From Actinocorallia sp. API 0066 (GTDB taxonomy: Bacteria; Actinomycetota; Actinomycetes; Streptosporangiales; Streptosporangiaceae): a DNA stretch of 64,000 bases. Of this stretch, positions 1-6,023 are shown piece after piece (within the stretch, counting starts at the first letter, position 1; every line of letters begins with the position of its first letter). The DNA is taken from contig NZ_JAJLQY010000006.1 in NCBI RefSeq assembly GCF_020991275.1, positions 62,001-126,000 of the forward strand, written 5' to 3'. The position numbers and the translations under genes are program-made. The notes under the pieces were generated by a model. That model saw only the letters and a program-made list of their open reading frames with translations, was not told the DNA's origin and did no database searches.

Positions 1-450
1 GAGGACGAACGAGACGAGCCAGACCCCGCCGACCGCCGCCAGCCGCAGCACCTCGGGGCTCTCCCACTGCGTCGCCCCGTAGACCGCCCACGGCCCGCCG
101 AACGGGTGCCAGGACCGCAGGTACTCGCCCGCCACCCACACCGCGGGCAGCACCAGCACCCCGTCCCAGCCACGGCACACCCGCGCGGCGACCCCGAACG
201 GCGCCCACAGCGCCCCGAACCCGACGGCCACCAGCAGCAGCGCGGGCCCGATGTTGGGCGCCGTCCAGTACATCGCCGCGCCGATGTACCCGGCCCCGAA
301 CGCCCACCCCCGCCGCAGCGCCCCCCTGACGTCGTCCGCCCGCCGCGCCCAGAGCACCCCCGGCACCACCGCCGCCCAGGCGAGCCACCACAGCCCGACC
401 CCGGGAAACGCCAGCACCGGGACCACCCCGGCCAGGAACGCCCACCCCAT
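1..450 (-). CDS. lnt: Apolipoprotein N-acyltransferase, N-terminal part (runs off the left edge)
   Basis: The first 150 codons of a minus-strand gene are present. Lnt adds the third acyl chain to the N-terminal cysteine of lipoproteins at the membrane. The visible part is the hydrophobic N-terminal domain: an early FPG...WWLAW segment, a GWAFGAGY turn, then WVAGEYLRS, HPFGGPWA and GGVWLVSF blocks that are typical of the family just before the nitrilase-like domain. The catalytic Glu-Lys-Cys domain lies outside the window. The ATG at 448..450 is taken as start; it directly follows GGAGGG, which is too close for an ideal ribosome site, so a start a few codons upstream (TTG) is possible. Confidence 0.85.
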   Translation of the reverse strand, partial: MGWAFLAGVVPVLAFPGVGLWWLAWAAVVPGVLWARRADDVRGALRRGWAFGAGYIGAAMYWTAPNIGPALLLVAVGFGALWAPFGVAARVCRGWDGVLVLPAVWVAGEYLRSWHPFGGPWAVYGATQWESPEVLRLAAVGGVWLVSFVL

Positions 451-487
451 CCCTCCAGTCAAACCCCCACCGGGCCCCGCCCACAAC

Positions 488-509
488 CCCGCCGCTGATC
501 AGCGGCGGG
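488..509. terminator. Perfect 22-bp palindrome between lnt and the GNAT gene
   Basis: CCCGCCGCTGA is followed directly by its own reverse complement. It overlaps the GNAT stop codon (499..501) and lies just upstream of lnt. No T-tract follows, which is common for actinobacterial hairpin terminators. It could equally be an operator for lnt. Confidence 0.5.
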
Positions 510-1125
510 AGCCCGGCCACGGGCCTAGAGGCTTGGCCCAGACCTGCTCGACGGTCTTCCTGGTGTCGTAGACGCGGAAGCCGCGCGCCTCGTAGTTGGG
601 CAGGGCGGCCGGGCCGTCGAGGGAGCAGGTGTGAAGCCAGACCCGCGAGGTCGGCGGGAGCGGGTGGCGCTCGCCCAGCGTCCAGGCCCGACGGACGGCT
701 TCCGTGAGCAGATGACCGCCCAAACCCCGCCCGGTGAAAGCAGGCAGCAGACCAAAGCAGATGATCTCGACGTCGCCGTCAGCCCCAGGCGTGAACTCGG
801 CGTACCCGGCGGGCGTGCCGCGATCCCAGGCGATCCACGTCTCGACGCCGGGCCTGGCCAGCCAGTGCTCCCAGTGCTCGTACGACCAGGGCAGCCGGTC
901 CGACCACAGGTGGTCACCGCCCACGCCGAAGTACAGGTAGCGGCTCAGCTCCGGACTCGGCACCTCCGCCCTGACCACGTCGATCGGCGCGACCCTGCCC
1001 GGCCGCAGGTCGTCCAACGAGGTCTGCTCCAGGTACCACGTGGTTACGGCTTGGCTAACCGTTGCGCTAGCAGGCTCCCTACCAGGTCGTTCATGTCCGC
1101 TGTGCTTGTCGTTATCCTTGACCAC
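499..1125 (-). CDS. GNAT-family N-acetyltransferase, host 3' part with a phage-derived N terminus
   Basis: The protein is a GNAT acetyltransferase; its substrate is unknown. The core is visible as VEIICFGLLPAFTGRGLGGHLL, which contains the acetyl-CoA loop (R/Q-x-x-G-x-G/A), followed by a C-terminal NYEARGFRVYDTR motif. Codons downstream of 1044 are host sequence. The roughly 27 codons from the GTG at 1125 are prophage sequence, because the attL core 1037..1044 lies inside the frame. The native start (33699..33701 or 33672..33674) is 32.6 kb away at attR. The GTG at 1125 begins four bases after the stop of a phage ribbon-helix-helix gene, so the hybrid could be translated by coupling to it. 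Whether the hybrid is active is not known; the lost residues precede the acetyl-CoA core. Confidence 0.75.
   Translation of the reverse strand: MVKDNDKHSGHERPGREPASATVSQAVTTWYLEQTSLDDLRPGRVAPIDVVRAEVPSPELSRYLYFGVGGDHLWSDRLPWSYEHWEHWLARPGVETWIAWDRGTPAGYAEFTPGADGDVEIICFGLLPAFTGRGLGGHLLTEAVRRAWTLGERHPLPPTSRVWLHTCSLDGPAALPNYEARGFRVYDTRKTVEQVWAKPLGPWPGSRR
1037..1044. other. attL: attL core of the prophage
   Basis: CACGTGGT here matches 33643..33650. To the left the DNA continues the GNAT reading frame (host); to the right it is phage DNA. On the minus strand the core reads ACC ACG TG within the acetyltransferase frame. The shared core is short, so the exact crossover could differ by a base or two. 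Confidence 0.8.
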
Positions 1126-1129
1126 CAGA

Positions 1130-1303
1130 TCACCGCTTCCGCGCGACGTAGCGCCGTAGAGACTCCGTGATCACCTCAGTGATGGTCTTGCCCTCGGCAG
1201 ATGCCTTCTCGACTGCCGGGCCCCAGATGGTGTCGGGGACCCGAACACTCCGGACGGGCGTCTTGCCCGTGGCTGGCCTACCGATCTTGGGCTTTTCTGT
1301 CAT
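1130..1303 (-). CDS. Small ribbon-helix-helix DNA-binding protein (57 aa)
   Basis: A 57-codon minus-strand frame begins at the ATG 1301..1303 and ends at 1130. The sequence has the pattern of a ribbon-helix-helix protein: a basic, flexible N terminus (residues 1-17), the strand VRSVRVPDTIW, then helices across KASAEGKTITEVITESLRRY with a basic tail. Such proteins bind operators as dimers; in a prophage this could be a repressor, an excisionase-like factor or a silencer. It is the only clear DNA-binding gene at the attL end and is followed four bases later by the hybrid GNAT start. A TAAGAT element six bases before the ATG suggests a leaderless transcript. Confidence 0.7.
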   Translation of the reverse strand: MTEKPKIGRPATGKTPVRSVRVPDTIWGPAVEKASAEGKTITEVITESLRRYVARKR

Positions 1304-1315
1304 ACAAGAATCTTA
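1304..1315 (-). promoter_or_regulatory. Possible -10 of a leaderless promoter for the ribbon-helix-helix gene
   Basis: Reading the minus strand, TAAGAT (1310..1315) is six bases from the ATG at 1303. No good ribosome site lies at normal distance, which fits a leaderless mRNA. No convincing -35 is visible. Confidence 0.35.
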
Positions 1316-1325
1316 GCCAAGCTCC

Positions 1326-1355
1326 TTGACGGGACGCTACCACCCTGCTTAAGTG
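1326..1355 (+). promoter_or_regulatory. Possible sigma-70-type promoter for the left-arm plus-strand operon
   Basis: TTGACG at 1326..1331 is followed 18 bases later by TAAGTG at 1350..1355, about 80 bp before the GTG start at 1438. It lies in the 134-bp gap between the two divergent genes and would overlap control of the minus-strand neighbour. Confidence 0.35.
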
Positions 1356-1437
1356 TAATACAGAAAGCGGCCCCGGACGGTGTTGCAGCACCAGTCCAGG
1401 GCCTTGATCCACACCTTCAAGACAAGGCGAGGACCCA

Positions 1438-2085
1438 GTGTCAGATCTTAGCTTCGGCGTGCCCTTCGACGCCGCGAAGCTCGACCAGTCCCAGCGTGAC
1501 GGCCTGGCGTGCGTCGTCTGCCGTCGGGACCACGCGGCCGACCCGGCCCCGGCCCTGCCGGTGGGCGTGGTGGACGGTGGGCAGGTGTTCGCGTGCCGGG
1601 CGTGCGTCTTCCCGGAGGCCGCCTCCCCGGTGGTCGAGCTGCCCGACGGCCGGATCGTGGACGCGGCGGCGTGGGACCAGGGCCGGACCGTCCTGCGCCC
1701 CGGCCCCCTCGCTGCGGCGATCCGGGGCGAGTACCCCCTGCCCGCGCCCGCCCCGGTGCTGCACGACTCCCACGCGATCCCCGAGTGGGACGACCCGGCC
1801 CCGGTCGGGGTGTACGCGGCCGAGATGCGGTTCATGGTCGAGCGCGAGGGGATGTCGATGGTCGCGGTGCGGTGGGCGCGGCTGGGTGAGGCGCTGGGCC
1901 TGCCGACGACGGCGCCGGTGCTCGTGCTGCCGCTGTATGAGGCGGCGGAGCTGGCTCGGGTGCTGCTGGCCCGGCACGTCGAGATCGGCGACGCCGACGT
2001 CGAGCTGGCGGCCGAGTGCCTGGACGTGGCGGAGGCGCTGGCGCGGGCGGTGCTGCGGACGCTGCGGGCGGAGGCTGACCGATGA
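1438..2085 (+). CDS. Hypothetical protein with N-terminal zinc-ribbon-like cysteines
   Basis: The 215-aa protein starts at GTG 1438, preceded by a GAGG ribosome site. Near the N terminus two CxxC pairs (ACVVC and ACRAC) are separated by about 25 residues, the spacing of a zinc ribbon. The rest is acidic and helical (VELAAECLDVAEALARAVLRTL at the C terminus). I do not recognise a named family. The stop overlaps the start of the DUF2637 gene by ATGA, so the two are translationally coupled. In actinobacterial integrative elements, proteins like this often travel with DUF2637, but the function is unknown. Confidence 0.75.
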   Translation: MSDLSFGVPFDAAKLDQSQRDGLACVVCRRDHAADPAPALPVGVVDGGQVFACRACVFPEAASPVVELPDGRIVDAAAWDQGRTVLRPGPLAAAIRGEYPLPAPAPVLHDSHAIPEWDDPAPVGVYAAEMRFMVEREGMSMVAVRWARLGEALGLPTTAPVLVLPLYEAAELARVLLARHVEIGDADVELAAECLDVAEALARAVLRTLRAEADR

Positions 2086-2870
2086 GCCGGGCGGACAGGG
2101 CGATCCGGGCGCTGGCGGCCGTGACGGTGGTCGCCTTGGCGGTGATCGCGGCGGTGGTGTCCTACCAGCACGCCTACGCCATCGCGTCGGAGCACGGGCA
2201 GGATGGTTGGACGGCGCGGTTGACGCCGTTGACGATCGACGGGCTGGTGTTCGTGCCGGGTCTGGTGATGCTGGACGCGGCCCGGCGTGGGTCTCGTGCG
2301 CCGTTCCTGGCGTGGCTGGCGCTCGGGTTGGGCATCGGGGCGACGGGGGCGGTGAACGTGCTTCACGGGCTCGATCACGGCCCTGTGGGGGCTGCGGTGG
2401 CCGGGTGGCCCGCTGTCGCGCTTGTCCTCGCCCACGAGCTGCTGATGGGGATGATCCGGCGCGGCGGAGTTTCGTCACACACGGTCGGGCGTGAGGAAAG
2501 TCGGGAGTGGGCGGAGGTCTGGCGGTCGGTCTCCCGGGTCGTCGCGGAGGGAGCGAAGGGTACCCGGATCGTGGGTACCCCGGCTGCGGCCGTCAGGCTG
2601 ACGGGCGCGAACCGCGAGGTCCTCGCGGGACCTGGCGAGGGGGAGGGGGTCCACAGTGTGGACGCCCCTGGTTCCACTCGCTCGATCACGGTCCCGGCCG
2701 ACCACGCACTCAGCCACCCGGCCGTCATCGGCCCGCCTGGTCAGCCCTTGGTGGCCGACCTGGATTCGGCCATCGTTTCGGCCAGGTCGGCGGGGCGGTC
2801 GATCCGGGCAATCGCTGAGGAGTTCGGGGTGACCCGGTACAGGGTGCGCAAGGCCCTGGCGGCGGGGTAG
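2082..2870 (+). CDS. DUF2637 membrane protein with C-terminal helix-turn-helix-like tail
   Basis: The 262-aa protein has four predicted membrane segments in the first about 130 residues, with the DUF2637 pattern SYQHAYAIASEHGQDGWTARL and the segment LTIDGLVFVPGLVMLDAARR. A soluble tail ends with AIAEEFGVTRYRVRKALAAG, a short helix-turn-helix-like motif. DUF2637 proteins occur widely on actinobacterial conjugative plasmids, integrative elements and some phages; the Spd proteins linked to plasmid spread belong to this group. The role in a siphovirus is unclear. It is coupled to the upstream zinc-ribbon gene and followed at once by a strong hairpin. Confidence 0.82.
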   Translation: MSRADRAIRALAAVTVVALAVIAAVVSYQHAYAIASEHGQDGWTARLTPLTIDGLVFVPGLVMLDAARRGSRAPFLAWLALGLGIGATGAVNVLHGLDHGPVGAAVAGWPAVALVLAHELLMGMIRRGGVSSHTVGREESREWAEVWRSVSRVVAEGAKGTRIVGTPAAAVRLTGANREVLAGPGEGEGVHSVDAPGSTRSITVPADHALSHPAVIGPPGQPLVADLDSAIVSARSAGRSIRAIAEEFGVTRYRVRKALAAG

Positions 2871-2884
2871 CCGACGAGGAAGAC

Positions 2885-2912
2885 GAGGGGTACACGACAG
2901 CGTGTACCCCTC
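2885..2912 (+). terminator. 12-bp-stem hairpin after the DUF2637 gene
   Basis: GAGGGGTACACG (2885..2896) and its exact complement (2901..2912) flank a 4-nt loop, 14 bp after the stop codon. Position and strength suggest a terminator for the 1438..2870 operon. It is also the first of a run of hairpins in this tract. Confidence 0.6.
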
Positions 2913-2934
2913 ATCGCGTTCCTGCCCGCGAAAG

Positions 2935-3259
2935 GTGCCGCCCGCGCGTATGGGGGCTGAGGGGAGTTCGCGGCATTCAACATGAATGCCGCGATGTGCC
3001 GCCCGCGCGTATGGGGGCTGAGGGGTACGCGCAAAGTGCGCACCCCTGGCGGCCCGCGCTACCCGCGCGTACGGGGGAATGGGGGACGTCGAGGCGGCCC
3101 GGAGGAGGAGGCCAGGTCAATACCCTCTCGCGGGGTATTGCGTGCCGTCCGCGCGCGCGAGGGTGAGGGTGCCCAGTTCTCCCGCGCGGAACAACTGGAG
3201 TGCCGCCCGCGCCCATGGGGGCTGAGGACATCGCGGCACCCTTCGGGGGCGCCGCGATG
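2935..3259. repeat. Five 28-bp repeat units at about 60-bp spacing, with self-complementary spacers
   Basis: Units begin at 2935, 2996, 3056, 3142 and 3200. The first two are identical over 30 bp; the fifth matches at 26 of 28 positions; the third and fourth match at about 20. The core is GTGCCGCCCGCGCG, a variable trinucleotide, then GGGG..TGAGG. Distances are 61, 60, 86 and 58 bp, leaving spacers of 33, 32, 58 and 31 bp. Spacer 1 is a hairpin with a 12-bp perfect stem (2968..2994). Spacer 2 is a near-perfect one (3022..3046). Spacer 3 ends in an 8-bp stem (3118..3140). The last unit is followed by a 9-bp stem with an inner CCC/GGG (3229..3259). The repeat resembles type I-E CRISPR repeats, but no cas gene is present and palindromic spacers are not expected of captured DNA. 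No convincing gene lies here. Confidence 0.75.
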
Positions 3260-3681
3260 CCTGGGTCACGCGGGCAAGGAGACCTTCAGCCTGAATGCCT
3301 CCCTCGTAGCGGCTCATGCGCGCGCGGGCCAGGCTTTTCGGTACGGCAGTAAAAAGCCTGGTCAGATGGGGTGTGGGATGCGCGGTCATATTATTACCCC
3401 GAACTTCACACGTCGGCGCGCTCCGGCTCGGGGACCCGGGCGAGTTCGCGGGCCTGACCCTCGTTCGAGGGGGCGGGGAGACCGGTCCCCAAAATTTTGG
3501 GGACCACCGACGCGGCCTCGATGAACTGTGAGGCGCGCCGGTCCGAGAACCCCCACCGCTCGCGGCAGTAGTTCGGTCAGGTCGCGCGGCTGGCGCAAGT
3601 TCGCGGCGGGATTCGCTGTGAACGGCGAAGTCCCGCCCTTACCTTTGGAGTTGTCGAGGCTTCAAAGGAAGGTGCGGGACT
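3260..3681. promoter_or_regulatory. Non-coding tract with three further dyads upstream of the XRE-TPR gene
   Basis: No supported gene is seen. Three self-complementary sites stand out. A 10-bp stem lies at 3329..3338 with 3352..3361 (CCAGGCTTTT and its complement). A perfect 22-bp palindrome is at 3484..3505 (GGTCCCCAAAA followed by its complement). A dyad at 3606..3636 (GCGGGATTCGC against GCGAAGTCCCGC) sits about 45 bp before the ATG at 3682 and is well placed to be an operator for the regulator. The 22-bp palindrome is AT-rich at its centre, unlike its surroundings. Confidence 0.55.
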
Positions 3682-4914
3682 ATGCATCAAGGTAGCACTG
3701 GTCCGGTAGAGCCGGGCCTGTCCACTGGGGAGCGCATCAAGTTCTTCCGGATGCGCCGGGGGATGACGCGCGATGTTCTCGGCGGGCTCGTGGGTAAGTC
3801 GGGGCGGTGGGTGAAGGCGGTGGAATCCGGCCAGATCCAGACGCCGCGCCTGCCCGTGTTGGTGAGCATCGCCGAAGTTCTGAAAATCCGGGACCTCTCG
3901 GAGTTGACGGGCGGGCAGTCGATGCCGACGAACATGTTTCGGGGGCCGGGCCATCCGGCCCTTTCCGCTGTCCGGGATGCCGTCAACGAGGTCGGGAGTA
4001 GCGCCGACGTCGAAGCGCAGTCGGTCGCATCACTTCGGGCCCGGCTCGCGGCGGCCTGGCGGGCGCGGCACGCGGCACCGGATCATCGGACCGTGATCGG
4101 TGAACTGCTGCCGGGCCTGATCCGCGGCGGGAAGGCCACCGTGCGCGCGCGTCGCGGCGATGAGCGGCGGGAAGCACTCGCGACCTTGGCGGGGATCTAT
4201 CACCTCGCGCAGTTCTTCACCGCGTACCAGCCCGATACGGGGTTGCTGTGGCGGGTCGCCGAGCGGGGCTTGATGGCGGCGGAGGAGTCCGAAGACCCGA
4301 AGGCGCTCGCAGATTCGGCATGGCTGCTGGTCGAGGCACATCGCGATATCGGAGACTTCGACGCGGCGGAATCCGTCGCTCGTCGCGCTATCGAGCAGGT
4401 CGCGCCGCATCTCGACGGTGCGGGCGATGGCCTTGTCGGCGCGTGGGGTGGGCTGCACTTCGCTGCCGCGTACACGGCGGCGCGGGCGGGTGAGCGCGGC
4501 ACGGCTTGGCGGTGGTGGGAGAAAGCCGACGCGGTGGCGTCGCGTCTGCCTGCTGGCCATTACGATCCGATGACCTCGTTCGGCCGCGCGGTGATGCCCG
4601 CGCATGCGGTAACCGTCGCGGTCGAACTCCGGCAGAAGTCCGAGGCCGCCCAGCAGACGCGCCGCGCCGCGAACACCGCTATTCCGTCAGCGCCACGCCA
4701 GGCCAGGCACCTGGTCGAGATGGCGCGCGCACACCAGATCGGCGGGGACTCTGCCGATGCTCTCGCCACCTTGCGTACCGCGTTCGCCACGGCCCCCGAG
4801 ACGGTCCGGTTCAACGGGTACGCCCACCGTATGATCCGCGATCTGGCCGAAGGCCCGCTCCATCTCAGGGGGGACGCTCGCGTTCTCGCTGATCGGGTCG
4901 GTCTGCTCGTGTGA
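3682..4914 (+). CDS. XRE-family regulator with C-terminal TPR-like repeats
   Basis: The 410-aa protein carries an N-terminal helix-turn-helix at about residues 16-75 (GERIKFFRMRRGMTRDVLGGLVG, then GRWVKAVESGQ), followed by about 300 residues of alanine-rich helical hairpins of the TPR type (for example GIYHLAQFF, ADSAWLLVEAHRDIGDFDAAE). This architecture is very common in actinobacteria, where the repeat domain is thought to sense a ligand or protein. It heads a compact plus-strand cluster. In a prophage it is the best candidate for the lysogeny regulator, but it could be cargo. Dyads upstream, especially 3606..3636, may be its operators. Confidence 0.82.
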   Translation: MHQGSTGPVEPGLSTGERIKFFRMRRGMTRDVLGGLVGKSGRWVKAVESGQIQTPRLPVLVSIAEVLKIRDLSELTGGQSMPTNMFRGPGHPALSAVRDAVNEVGSSADVEAQSVASLRARLAAAWRARHAAPDHRTVIGELLPGLIRGGKATVRARRGDERREALATLAGIYHLAQFFTAYQPDTGLLWRVAERGLMAAEESEDPKALADSAWLLVEAHRDIGDFDAAESVARRAIEQVAPHLDGAGDGLVGAWGGLHFAAAYTAARAGERGTAWRWWEKADAVASRLPAGHYDPMTSFGRAVMPAHAVTVAVELRQKSEAAQQTRRAANTAIPSAPRQARHLVEMARAHQIGGDSADALATLRTAFATAPETVRFNGYAHRMIRDLAEGPLHLRGDARVLADRVGLLV

Positions 4915-4988
4915 CCAAGGGGACACGAACCGTGTCCCCTCGGGTGCGATTTCCACGCTTCCCTGTCGTCACGACGAAGGGAGGCGTG

Positions 4989-5324
4989 GTGACATACACG
5001 CAGACGGAGCGGGAGGCCGCCGAACTGGCGGAGCTGCGGGAGGAATACCCCGCGTGGAACGTGTGGCGGGCGTCGGGTGGGGCGTGGATGGCGTCCCGCC
5101 GCGCGGACCTGAACCTGCGTCAGACGCGGGCGGGGTGTTCGCCGACGTTGATGGAGGACACGCGCCGTCGGTTGCGCCGTCAGTTGGAGGCGGAGTCGCG
5201 GGCGGATCGGCACACGGCGGATGGCTACCTGTGCAGTGTGGAAGCGGCGTGGTGGCACCTGCTGGACGGGCGGGCGTGCTGCGCGGTGACCGGCGGGGCG
5301 GTGGAGGCGGTGGAGCGGCTGTGA
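4989..5324 (+). CDS. Conserved actinobacterial small protein (111 aa)
   Basis: The GTG at 4989 is chosen because AAGGGAGG lies just upstream; an earlier in-frame start at 4911 has no such site and would overlap the regulator gene. The protein reads ELAELREEYPAWNVWRAS near its start, then WMASRRADL, a pattern of small proteins that often follow XRE-TPR regulators in actinobacteria. No enzyme motif is seen; three cysteines lie in the C-terminal half. Its stop overlaps the next GTG start (GTGA). Function unknown. Confidence 0.7.
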   Translation: MTYTQTEREAAELAELREEYPAWNVWRASGGAWMASRRADLNLRQTRAGCSPTLMEDTRRRLRRQLEAESRADRHTADGYLCSVEAAWWHLLDGRACCAVTGGAVEAVERL

Positions 5325-5413
5325 CGGACCTGATCGTGGCCGGGATCATCGCCGTGCTGTTGTGGGTGGTCCTGATGGTCGCCCTGGTGGTGTGGGCGAG
5401 GGCGGGCCGGTGA
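5321..5413 (+). CDS. 30-aa single-pass membrane peptide
   Basis: A GTG start at 5321 overlaps the upstream stop, and the stop at 5411..5413 overlaps the next GTG. The peptide is almost one transmembrane helix (LIVAGIIAVLLWVVLMVALV) followed by a basic WARAGR end. Tight coupling on both sides supports translation. The role is unknown; small membrane peptides in prophage arms can act in exclusion or lysis control, which is speculation here. Confidence 0.6.
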   Translation: MTDLIVAGIIAVLLWVVLMVALVVWARAGR

Positions 5414-5694
5414 GGGCGCGCCGTCAGTGCACCGGCCTGCATGTCGCGCTCGGCGGCGACGCGGAGCCCCTGGAGTGGGTGCCGTGGCCGGGTGGTACCG
5501 CGCGGGTGGTGGAGTCCACGTGTGCCCGGTGCGGGGACGGGGCGATGTATGAGTGGGCGATGGTCGGGGGCGCGTACCGGGTCATGCGGCATGACCGCGC
5601 GGGCCGGGTGTCCATGTATCCCTCGGGGCTGGTGGCGCGCCGGGCGCAGGCGCGGGACGCGTGGGGCCGCATCCTGGCTGGCGAGGCCCGGTAG
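5410..5694 (+). CDS. Hypothetical protein, last gene of the XRE-led cluster (94 aa)
   Basis: The GTG at 5410 overlaps the preceding stop. The protein contains one CARCG pair and aromatic-rich strands (VPWPGG, MYEWAMVGGAYRVMRHDRAGRVSMYP), then a basic helix at the C terminus. It is not recognised as a named family. A strong terminator follows 12 bp after the stop. Confidence 0.6.
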   Translation: MRARRQCTGLHVALGGDAEPLEWVPWPGGTARVVESTCARCGDGAMYEWAMVGGAYRVMRHDRAGRVSMYPSGLVARRAQARDAWGRILAGEAR

Positions 5695-5706
5695 GGACGT
5701 GAAAGA

Positions 5707-5741
5707 GCCGCCCCCGACCTCCGGAGAGGTGCGGGGGCGGC
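5707..5741. terminator. Bidirectional hairpin terminator between converging operons
   Basis: GCCGCCCCCG (5707..5716) pairs with CGGGGGCGGC (5732..5741), with a shorter CCT/AGG stem inside. It lies between the plus-strand cluster ending at 5694 and the late minus-strand operon ending at 5754. Confidence 0.75.
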
Positions 5742-5753
5742 GTGCTGTGCGGG

Positions 5754-6023
5754 CTACCGGGCGTCGTAGCCGCGCGGCGGTGCGCTCTCGGTCGGCCGGT
5801 AGACGGGCTGGGTGTCCACGATCCCGAGACCGAGCAGCCACCGGCCGATGACCGGCCAGCGGCTCTCGGCCCAGCGGATCACCCAGTAGGCGGTGCCGCC
5901 GACCGTGGCGGTGACGACGATCTCCACCGCCGCCGAGTCCAGGGTGATCCCGGCCTTGGCGGCGAGGGTCAGCAGGTGGGCGATGACGATCGCGGACACG
6001 GTCCGGATCACGGAGTCGATCAC
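5754..6023 (-). CDS. Small membrane protein, probable holin
   Basis: The 89-aa protein starts at GTG 6021..6023, overlapping the amidase stop as GTGA. Two hydrophobic helices are visible: VIRTVSAIVIAHLLTLAAKAG and, after a short acidic link, VEIVVTATVGGTAYWVIRWAE; a charged tail follows. A small protein with this layout directly downstream of the endolysin is the usual position of a holin in actinobacterial phages. Family membership is inferred from context and topology. It is the last gene of the late operon. Confidence 0.65.
   Translation of the reverse strand: MIDSVIRTVSAIVIAHLLTLAAKAGITLDSAAVEIVVTATVGGTAYWVIRWAESRWPVIGRWLLGLGIVDTQPVYRPTESAPPRGYDAR

Noticed and set aside
1037-1044. Integration in a tRNA gene
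   Set aside because: No tRNA was found at either junction; the flanks form one protein-coding frame.
2935-3259. A normal CRISPR array
   Set aside because: Spacing fits, but two units are diverged, one step is 86 bp, spacers are palindromic and no cas genes are in the window. Reported as a repeat instead.
2982-3524. 180-codon frame across the repeat tract
   Set aside because: It is made of the repeats themselves and is broken by hairpins; Arg/Gly/Pro-rich with no start site.
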